A DNA stretch of 64,000 nucleotides from Streptomyces globisporus (GTDB lineage Bacteria; Actinomycetota; Actinomycetes; Streptomycetales; Streptomycetaceae): assembly GCA_014649555.1 (NCBI GenBank), contig BMTG01000005.1, positions 372,001 to 436,000 on the forward strand. The letters are read 5' to 3'. The notes below the pieces were generated by a model. That model had not been told where the DNA came from, made no database searches, and saw only the letters and a list, made by a program, of their open reading frames with translations. This document shows positions 57,979 through 64,000 of this stretch, piece by piece (position 1 is the first letter of the stretch; each line of letters opens with the position of its first letter). The translations under genes and the position numbers were made by a program.

Positions 57979-60510
57979 TCACTCGCCCGGGTGGGCGAGC
58001 TCGATGTCGTGCCCGTCGACTCCCGTACCGCTGACGGTGAGGGAGCCCGCCACCGGCGGGTAGCCGGTCGCGATGACCGCGTACTCGCCCGCGTCCAGGT
58101 CGGTGAAGGCGTACGCGCCGTCCTCGCCGGTCGTCGCGGTGGCGACCACGTTGCCCGCCGCGTCGATCAGGGTGACGCGGGCGTCGGCCAGCGGACCCCG
58201 GGCGGACCCGGCCCGCACGGTGCCCCGGACCAGCGCACCGGACCGCAGCGCGGCCTCGACGCGGGTGACGCCCTGGCCGCCGATCTCCACCGGCAGCGCC
58301 AGCGGACGGAAGCCGGCCGCGTTGACCGCGACGGTCACGGAGCCCGGGATCAGCTCGCCGAAGGCGAACTCACCGGTCGGGCCGGACGCGCCGGTGGCCA
58401 GCACGTCGCCCCGGACGTCGGTCACGATGACCATCGCGCCGTCGACGGGGGCGCCGGACTCGGCGGCCCGGACGGTCCCGGCCAGTCCGCTCGTACCGGA
58501 CAGCAGGATGTCGAAGGCCAGTGCCTCGTCGCCGACGACCACCGTGGACGCCTGCGGCTGGAAACCGTCGGCGGAGGCGATCAGGACGTAGCTGCCGGAG
58601 CCGGGGGCGTCCAGGGTGTAGCCGCCGTCGGTCCGGGCCACGGAGCGCCCGAGCTGCCGCCCGCCCAGCGAGATCAGGGTGACGGCCGCGCGGGCGACCG
58701 GAGCGCCCTCGGCGCCGCGCACGACACCGTGGACGGGGGTGCCCTGGACGGTGTCGTGAGGGGCTTCCGCCATGTCGACCGAGGTGACCCCGGCCGCGCC
58801 CTCGGAGACCAGGCCGGCCGCGCCGACGGTGGCGGGTACGGGAAGCTCGGCCGTCTCGACGGCGGCCGGAGCCGGAGCCTGGTCCGACGCCTCGGTGGGG
58901 GCGTCGTTCGCCGCGCTGGTCTTCAGGGCGACCTCCTTGATGAAGATCGTCACGATGAAGGCGATGAGCGCGCACGGAGCGGCGTACAGGAAGACGTCGC
59001 CGACGCCGTGCCCGTAAGCGGACTCCATGACCAGGCGGAACGGCTCGGGCAGCTTGTCCAGGTCGGGGATGCCCCCGCCGCCGGTGCCGCCGTGGCCGAG
59101 CTCGGCGCCCTCAGGGCCGAGCGCGGCGAGGCCGTCCTTGACGTACTGGGTGACCCGGTTGCCGAGGACCGCGCCGAGCGCCGAGACGCCGATCGCACCG
59201 CCGAGGGAGCGGAAGAAGGTGACGACGGAGCTGGCGGAACCGAGGTCCTCGGGAGCGACCTGGTTCTGCGTGGCGAGGACCAGGTTCTGCATCATCATGC
59301 CGATGCCGAGACCCATGACGAACATGAAGACCGCGACGTGCCAGTACGGGGTGTCGTACCGGATCGTGCCCAGCAGTCCGAGCCCGGCCGTGACCAGGAA
59401 GCCACCGGTGACCAGCCACGCCTTCCAGCGCCCGGTCTTGGTGATGACCTGGCCGGAGATGGTCGAGGAGAGGAAGAGACCCGCGATCATCGGGATGGTC
59501 ATGACGCCGGACATCGTCGGCGACTTGCCGCGCGCCAGCTGGAAGTACTGGCTGAAGAAGACCGTGCCCGCGAACATCGCGATGCCGACGAACAGCGAGG
59601 CGATCGAGGCCAGCGTGATGGTGCGGTTACGGAAGAGGCGCAGCGGGATGATGGGTTCCTTGGCCCGCGACTCGATGAGCACGAAGATCAGGCCGAGCAG
59701 GACCGAGCCCGCGACCATCACGTACGTCTGCCACGACAGCCAGTCGTACTTGTCGCCCGCGAAGGTCACCCAGACCAGCAGCAGGGAGACAGCGGCGCTG
59801 ATGAAGAACGCGCCGGACCAGTCGACCTTGACGCCCTCGCGCTTCACGACGGGGAGCTTCAGGGTCTTCTGGAGCACGATCAGCGCGATGATCGCGAAGG
59901 GCACGCCGACGTAGAAGCACCAGCGCCAGCCCATCCAGCTGGTGTCGGTGATGACGCCGCCGAGCAGCGGACCGCCGACGGTGGCGACCGCGAAGACGGC
60001 GCCGAGGTAGCCGCTGTAGCGGCCGCGCTCGCGCGGGGCGATCATCGCGGCCATGACGATCTGCGCGAGGGCGGAGAGACCGCCGACGCCGATGCCCTGG
60101 ACGACGCGGCAGGCGATGAGCATGCCGCTGCTGGTCGACAGACCGGCGACGACCGAGCCCAGGACGTAGATGATCAGGGCTATCTGGACCAGCAGCTTCT
60201 TGCTGAAGAGGTCCGAGAGCTTGCCCCAGAGCGGGGTGGTGGCGGTCATGGCCAGCAGCGAGGCCGTCACGACCCAGGTGTAGGCGCTCTGGCCGCCGCC
60301 GAGGTCGGAGATGATCTCGGGCAGGGCGTTGGAGACGACCGTCGACGACAGGATCGCGACGAACATGCCGAGCAGCAGCCCGGTCAGTGCCTCCATGATC
60401 TGCCGGTGTGTCATCGGCGTGCCGTCGGGGGCGCCGGAGACGTTGCCTCCGCCGTGCCCTCCGTGCTTGGCGTGGCCGCCCCGCACACCGGTGGGTGTGG
60501 TCGTAGCCAT
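57979..60510 (-). CDS. MFS exporter (DHA2) with three C-terminal carboxypeptidase-regulatory-like domains
   Basis: An 843-aa fusion. Residues about 30-540 form a 14-TM exporter: ALTGLLLGMFVAILSSTVVS and ALPEIISDLGGGQSAYTWVV (TM1 region), TTPLWGKLSDLFSKKLLVQI (motif A) and CRVVQGIGVGGLSALAQIVM (motif C-like). After a linker, residues about 590-843 hold three beta-sandwich repeats, each with a GxVxG-type start, a DGGYTLDAPGSGSYVLIASA-like core and an extracytoplasmic or cytoplasmic location that cannot be told from topology here. The gene follows the MarR gene by about 30 nt, so it is probably its target. The tail is unusual for MFS exporters. Confidence 0.88.
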   Translation of the reverse strand: MATTTPTGVRGGHAKHGGHGGGNVSGAPDGTPMTHRQIMEALTGLLLGMFVAILSSTVVSNALPEIISDLGGGQSAYTWVVTASLLAMTATTPLWGKLSDLFSKKLLVQIALIIYVLGSVVAGLSTSSGMLIACRVVQGIGVGGLSALAQIVMAAMIAPRERGRYSGYLGAVFAVATVGGPLLGGVITDTSWMGWRWCFYVGVPFAIIALIVLQKTLKLPVVKREGVKVDWSGAFFISAAVSLLLVWVTFAGDKYDWLSWQTYVMVAGSVLLGLIFVLIESRAKEPIIPLRLFRNRTITLASIASLFVGIAMFAGTVFFSQYFQLARGKSPTMSGVMTIPMIAGLFLSSTISGQVITKTGRWKAWLVTGGFLVTAGLGLLGTIRYDTPYWHVAVFMFVMGLGIGMMMQNLVLATQNQVAPEDLGSASSVVTFFRSLGGAIGVSALGAVLGNRVTQYVKDGLAALGPEGAELGHGGTGGGGIPDLDKLPEPFRLVMESAYGHGVGDVFLYAAPCALIAFIVTIFIKEVALKTSAANDAPTEASDQAPAPAAVETAELPVPATVGAAGLVSEGAAGVTSVDMAEAPHDTVQGTPVHGVVRGAEGAPVARAAVTLISLGGRQLGRSVARTDGGYTLDAPGSGSYVLIASADGFQPQASTVVVGDEALAFDILLSGTSGLAGTVRAAESGAPVDGAMVIVTDVRGDVLATGASGPTGEFAFGELIPGSVTVAVNAAGFRPLALPVEIGGQGVTRVEAALRSGALVRGTVRAGSARGPLADARVTLIDAAGNVVATATTGEDGAYAFTDLDAGEYAVIATGYPPVAGSLTVSGTGVDGHDIELAHPGE

Positions 60511-60541
60511 TGAGTTCCTTATCCGTGCGTATTTGCTTCTG

Positions 60542-61075
60542 TTACACAGGTGTACGGGCGTGAGCCTCGTCGCCGAGGCCGGTCCTGCACTCGCCGGTGT
60601 GACGTCCGGGGGCGCAGCCGCCGGATCCGCGACAGGCGAAGCTGTCGCGCAGCCGGGACAGCAGCGCGATGAGCAGGCCGACGTCGTCGTCGGACCAGTC
60701 CTGGAGGTTGTGGGCGAACACCTCGGTGGTCCGCCGGGTCAGTTCGTCGAGCTGCGCGTGTCCGCCGGGGGTCAGCCGCAGGATGCGGGACCGCTTGTCC
60801 GCCGGGTCCGGGGACCGTTCGATCCAGCCGCGGTCGGCCACATGGGCCACGTGGCGACTGGTCACCGACATGTCCACGGACAGCAGCTCGGCGAGCCGGC
60901 TGATCCGCATCTCGCCGTGCCGGTCCAGGAGGGTCAGTACGGCGGCGGATCCCGCGGGGCACTCGGGGGGCAGCGCTCGGGCGAGCCCCCTTTTGACGGC
61001 CCCGACGGCGCTGAGCTGTCGGGCCAGTTCCTCGTAACTACTCCGTGCGGCCACGGGAACCCCCAGCACACTCAC
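60542..61075 (-). CDS. MarR-family regulator
   Basis: A 177-aa winged-helix regulator: MRISRLAELLSVDMSVTSRH (HTH), VAHVADRGWIERSPDPADKR (wing) and LTPGGHAQLDELTRRTTEVF (dimer helix). It has a slightly longer C-terminus than usual, ending in an unstructured CAPGRHTGECRTG stretch. It is upstream of and co-directional with the 843-aa exporter. Two TTGC-N5-GCAA sites lie just upstream of its start (61085-61127), suggesting autoregulation. Confidence 0.88.
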   Translation of the reverse strand: MSVLGVPVAARSSYEELARQLSAVGAVKRGLARALPPECPAGSAAVLTLLDRHGEMRISRLAELLSVDMSVTSRHVAHVADRGWIERSPDPADKRSRILRLTPGGHAQLDELTRRTTEVFAHNLQDWSDDDVGLLIALLSRLRDSFACRGSGGCAPGRHTGECRTGLGDEAHARTPV

Positions 61076-61084
61076 GACTATGTT

Positions 61085-61127
61085 GTTGCTTAGGGCAACG
61101 ATAGAAGCCGTTGGTTGCTGCAGGCAA
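61085..61127. promoter_or_regulatory. Two MarR-type operator candidates
   Basis: GTTGC-TTAGG-GCAAC (61085-61099) and TTGC-TGCAG-GCAA (61115-61127) share the half-sites TTGC/GCAA with 5-nt spacers and lie 29 nt apart centre to centre, just upstream of the marR start. Confidence 0.6.
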
Positions 61128-61324
61128 ACGAAAACGGCCTTGCAGAAGTAAAGGAACGCAAAAGCCTCCGTAGGGTCGAGGTCAAGCGCGTGCGCTGCCG
61201 TTCTGCCGCCCCGTTGTCCGTGCGATTTTCGGACGATCTTCAGATGAGCCGCCGCAGGTAGGGCGGGGTGCCCGGTGGCCCCGGGGGTTGGGCCGGGGGC
61301 CCGAGTTCGCTAGGGTCCTGCCCC

Positions 61325-61540
61325 ATGGCACACAACCCCCACGCCCCTCAGCCGGGCCCCGAGGGCAACCAGGACCCGGCGGGCAGCACGCAGATGTTCC
61401 GCGCCTTCGTCGACGAGGGCGAGCCGCAGCGCCGGCAGCAGCCCGCGGCGACCTCGTCCGGGCCGAAGGCCGGGGTGATCGCGGCCGTGATCGCGGTCGT
61501 CGTCGTCCTCGGCGCGGTGGCCTGGCTCGCACTGGGCTGA
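61325..61540 (+). CDS. Small single-pass membrane protein
   Basis: A 71-aa protein with a Pro/Gln-rich cytoplasmic N-terminus (MAHNPHAPQPGPEGNQDPAG) and one C-terminal membrane segment (AGVIAAVIAVVVVLGAVAWLALG). This tail-anchored form is common among Streptomyces SCO4032-like small proteins. Start at ATG 61325; an upstream GTG at 61268 would add 19 Gly/Pro-rich residues. Function unknown. Confidence 0.75.
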   Translation: MAHNPHAPQPGPEGNQDPAGSTQMFRAFVDEGEPQRRQQPAATSSGPKAGVIAAVIAVVVVLGAVAWLALG

Positions 61541-61624
61541 CGAGGCCCGCACTGAGCTCGCGCACTGAGCTGACGAGCGGCCGTACGAGAGTGCTGCCGT
61601 AGGGCGGCACGCTGATACGACACC

Positions 61625-61655
61625 CCGCCGTGTGGGGGTCACTCCCACACGGCGG
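61625..61655. terminator. Terminator at the convergent gene ends
   Basis: Perfect 12-bp arms CCGCCGTGTGGG/CCCACACGGCGG; the stop codon of the 61639 lipoprotein lies in the loop, so the hairpin partly overlaps that gene's last codons. Confidence 0.8.
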
Positions 61656-62514
61656 AGACGTCCTGCGTCTCGACGCGCATCCCCAGCGGGACCCGCCAGG
61701 ACTCCACACAGACGGTGTACGTCTTCGAGCGCGTGGAGCGCGCGTCGATCGGGGCGGGCAGGGGCTGGGACGAGGTGATCGTCGCCCAGTCGACGCCGAG
61801 CGCGCCGATGATGTGCGTGGCGAAGGTGACGGTCCCCGAGCGCGCCGGGGAGCCTCCGGTGTTCCGGAACTCCACGGTCACCTTCTCGCACCACCGCTTG
61901 TCCGCCGCCGCCCGCTGCGGGGCGCTCAGCGTCAGCGCGGCCGGGGTCGCGGGCGGAGCGGGAGGCTTCGGGCTGCTGGGGGTGCCGGGGCGGCCGGGTC
62001 CCGGAGGTGACTGGTTGCCGGGGCTGCCGCCCGGTGGGGACCCGGGTCCGCCGCTGCCGCCCGGCTTCGAGGGCGCGGAGGGGTCCGCGGGCTGCGAGGG
62101 GGCTTCCCCCGGCCCGCCGGACGAACCGGCTGCCTGATGCCCGCCGGGCGCCCCCGTACGCGCCCCGCCGGACCCGTCCTGGGCGTCGCCGGACCGGCCG
62201 GCACCCGAGGACCCGGCGCTCGGCGACGTACCGCCGCTCGGTGACGTACCACCGCCACCACGCCCCCTGCCCCCAGCGCCCCCACTCCCGCTCCCGTTTC
62301 CGTTCCCGTCGAGCGGGGTGAGCGTCACGCCGCCCGAGGGCGCCGCGTCCGAGGGAGGCTTCGAGCTTCCTGCGGCCGCGCCCACGGCCGTGTACCCGTC
62401 GTCCGGCCCGCTGCCGCAGCCGGACAGCAGGCCGGTGCCCAGGCACAGCGCGGCCGCCGAGGCGGCGATGGCGGTGCCTCGGCGGCCGGTGGAGCCGTAT
62501 GTCTGACGTCGCAT
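61639..62514 (-). CDS. Lipoprotein with long Gly/Ser/Pro-rich linker
   Basis: A 291-aa exported lipoprotein: MRRQTYGSTGRRGTAIAASA then LGTGLLSGC, a lipobox with Cys33. Residues about 40-195 are low complexity (Gly, Ser, Pro), a probable cell-wall-spanning linker. The last 95 residues form a beta domain (ADKRWCEKVTVEFRNTGGSP, TFATHIIGALGVDWATITSS, YTVCVESWRVPLGMRVETQD) with two Cys that could form a disulfide. The function is unknown; the form suggests a surface-exposed binding domain. Confidence 0.8.
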   Translation of the reverse strand: MRRQTYGSTGRRGTAIAASAAALCLGTGLLSGCGSGPDDGYTAVGAAAGSSKPPSDAAPSGGVTLTPLDGNGNGSGSGGAGGRGRGGGGTSPSGGTSPSAGSSGAGRSGDAQDGSGGARTGAPGGHQAAGSSGGPGEAPSQPADPSAPSKPGGSGGPGSPPGGSPGNQSPPGPGRPGTPSSPKPPAPPATPAALTLSAPQRAAADKRWCEKVTVEFRNTGGSPARSGTVTFATHIIGALGVDWATITSSQPLPAPIDARSTRSKTYTVCVESWRVPLGMRVETQDVSAVWE

Positions 62515-62604
62515 CGCGTCAGTGTGTCTGACGCCTCGTCACATATGAACCCTCGTGAACCACTTTTCCGACGCTCCGGACCTGAGGTTCGGCGGCTCTT
62601 CGGT

Positions 62605-63471
62605 TCAGTCGGCGATGAGCCCTTCCCTGAGCTGCGCGAGCGTGCGGGTCAGCAGCCGGGAGACGTGCATCTGGGAGATGCCGACCTCCTCGCCGATCTG
62701 CGACTGGGTCATGTTCGCGAAGAAGCGGAGCATGATGATCTGGCGTTCGCGCGGGGCGAGTTTGGCCAGCAGCGGCTTGAGGGACTCGCGGTATTCGACG
62801 CCCTCCAGCGCCGTGTCCTCGTACCCGAGGCGGTCGGCGAGGGAGCCCTCGCCGCCGTCGTCCTCGGGGGACGGGGAGTCGAGCGAGGAGGCGGTGTAGG
62901 CGTTACCGACGGCGAGGCCGTCGACCACGTCCTCCTCGGAGACCCCGAGCGCGCGGGCCAGCTCCGGGACGGTCGGCGAGCGGTCGAGCTTCTGCGCGAG
63001 CTCGTCGCTGGTCTTGGTCAGGGCGAGCCGCAGCTCCTGGAGGCGGCGGGGGACCCGCACGGACCAGGAGGTGTCGCGGAAGAAGCGTTTGATCTCGCCG
63101 ACGACGGTGGGCATGGCGAACGTCGGGAACTCGACGCCGCGTTCGCAGTCGAACCGGTCGATCGCCTTGATCAGGCCGATCGTGCCGACCTGGACGATGT
63201 CCTCCATCGGCTCGTTGCGGCTGCGGAACCGCGCCGCGGCGTACCGCACCAGCGGGAGGTTCAGTTCGATCAGTGTGTCCCGCACATAGGTCCGCTCCGG
63301 ACTGTCCGTTCCCTCGGGGCCCGAGGCGGGGCCGAGCGCGGCGAGCCGCAGGAACAGGGAGCGGGACAGCGTGCGGGTGTCGATGGCTTCCGGCGAGCTG
63401 GTGAGCACGGCGGGTGCCGGCACGCTCTTCGTGAGCGTGAGCACCTTCGAGCTGCCCTGTTCTTCGGACAT
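62605..63471 (-). CDS. SigF/SigN-type RNA polymerase sigma factor
   Basis: A 288-aa sigma factor of the SigB/SigF group. Region 2: ELNLPLVRYAAARFRSRNEP, DIVQVGTIGLIKAIDRFDCE and FPTFAMPTVVGEIKRFFRDT. Region 3: VRVPRRLQELRLALTKTSDE. Region 4: LAPRERQIIMLRFFANMTQS and [20 protein letters not shown]. The first 60 residues are variable. It lies in tandem with a second gene of the same type (63706-64000), the arrangement of sigF and sigN in S. coelicolor, which act in sporulation and aerial hyphae. Which of the two it is cannot be settled here. Confidence 0.9.
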   Translation of the reverse strand: MSEEQGSSKVLTLTKSVPAPAVLTSSPEAIDTRTLSRSLFLRLAALGPASGPEGTDSPERTYVRDTLIELNLPLVRYAAARFRSRNEPMEDIVQVGTIGLIKAIDRFDCERGVEFPTFAMPTVVGEIKRFFRDTSWSVRVPRRLQELRLALTKTSDELAQKLDRSPTVPELARALGVSEEDVVDGLAVGNAYTASSLDSPSPEDDGGEGSLADRLGYEDTALEGVEYRESLKPLLAKLAPRERQIIMLRFFANMTQSQIGEEVGISQMHVSRLLTRTLAQLREGLIAD

Positions 63472-63705
63472 GCCACCCCCTTGAGGTCGCGGACGGTCGC
63501 GGTGGCCGCGACCATCGGAGGAACGCAGCCTCCACCTGAATACCGGAGGTGGGGCTGCGGCAAACGCGCTTCGAGCAGAATGTCACATGTCGGCAACACG
63601 CTGTAGTGACATGTCGACAAGTCAGCGCCGAATCCGCCCTGGAAACAGGGGGTGTAGCCCTTTTATGCCGTCAGAACTGCTCTGGGGACGGTCTACCCGT
63701 TCCGG

Positions 63706-64000
63706 TTACGCCTCGATCCTGTTTGCGGATCTCAGTCGGGCGAAACTTCGGGCGAGGAGCCTTGACACATGCATCTGGGAGACGCCCAGCTCGGCGCTGA
63801 TCTGAGACTGGGTCAAGTTGCTGTAGTAGCGCAGCAGAAGGATGCGCTGTTCGCGCTCGGGAAGCTGGACGAGGAGGTGCCGGACGAGGTCGCGGTGCTC
63901 GACACCGGCGAGCGCCGGGTCTTCATAGCCGAGCCGGTCCAGCAGCCCGGGCAGCCCATCGCCCTCCTGAGCGGCCTCCAGCGAGGTCGCGTGGTACGAG
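63706..64000 (-). CDS. Second SigF/SigN-type sigma factor (partial, cut by window end)
   Basis: The last 97 residues and stop are visible: [40 protein letters not shown] and [20 protein letters not shown], the region 4 of a SigB/SigF-group factor. It is clearly paralogous to the 62605 product (compare GYEDTALEGVEYRESLKPLL). It precedes that gene on the same strand with a 234-nt gap, so each may have its own promoter. Confidence 0.9.
   Translation of the reverse strand, partial: SYHATSLEAAQEGDGLPGLLDRLGYEDPALAGVEHRDLVRHLLVQLPEREQRILLLRYYSNLTQSQISAELGVSQMHVSRLLARSFARLRSANRIEA

Noticed and set aside
57946-60513. Open frame of 855 codons opposite the 843-aa MFS fusion
   Set aside because: The composition (Asp/Gly/Arg/His repeats) is that of an antisense shadow, and the minus strand has a complete 14-TM exporter.

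Overview
The window is very GC-rich, with GTG starts, ATGA/GTGA gene overlaps, a rare TTA codon and gene families typical of Streptomyces (SCO3933-family regulator, RepSA-type initiator, SigE-family sigma factor, SSI protease inhibitor, SigF/SigN-like sigma pair). It reads as a Streptomyces chromosome. A perfect 14-bp parS site at 30111-30124 is compatible with the oriC-proximal core, where such sites cluster in this genus.

Region 1 (1 to about 13.9 kb) is an actinomycete integrative and conjugative element (AICE) of the pSAM2 type whose left end lies outside the window. Its backbone is a NUDIX gene (pif-like) divergent from a GntR repressor (KorSA-like), then SCO3933-family protein, FtsK/TraB translocase, small spread/transfer proteins, RepSA-type initiator, Xis and tyrosine integrase. 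Cargo to the left includes another GntR gene, a small membrane protein and an HTH-TIR protein that looks like a defence gene. Between them lies a non-coding stretch of nested inverted repeats. The right border is probably a 3' fragment of a tRNA-Ser(UGA) at 13833-13892, followed by the native tRNA terminator; a lipoprotein gene sits between int and that border.

Region 2 (13.9-17.1 kb) is decayed sequence: a GntR fragment, a secreted protein with a small membrane partner, a truncated XRE-regulator tail and a frameshifted small gene. Region 3 (17.2-30.2 kb) has a PRC-barrel protein, a large secreted PA14/sorbosone-dehydrogenase-like/CBM/DUF1080 protein with LacI-type operator candidates, a Prim-Pol protein, a small secreted protein, a five-gene operon matching the mycobacterial igr (cholesterol side-chain) set without the P450, a SigE-family sigma factor and an acyl-CoA ligase preceded by a palindromic operator.

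Region 4 (30.2-41.3 kb) holds a giant PAS/degenerate-kinase/receiver protein, an SSI-type inhibitor, tRNA-Ser(GCU), tRNA-Arg(ACG), a TIR-NB-ARC-TPR protein with near-identical repeats, an FAD oxidoreductase and an ECF41 sigma factor. Region 5 (41.4-50 kb) contains DUF2797 and amidohydrolase genes, then an apparent operon of response regulator, histidine kinase, GT2-GtrA glycosyltransferase and GT39-like membrane glycosyltransferase. Region 6 (50-64 kb) has a serine beta-lactamase-like hydrolase, a secreted endonuclease/phosphatase-fold protein, an MFS exporter with a downstream TetR gene and triple operator, a 2-hydroxyacid dehydrogenase with a PPOX-fold protein, a YceI protein, an MFS exporter with C-terminal carboxypeptidase-regulatory-like domains under a MarR regulator, small membrane and lipoprotein genes, and two SigF/SigN-type sigma factors, the second cut by the window end.
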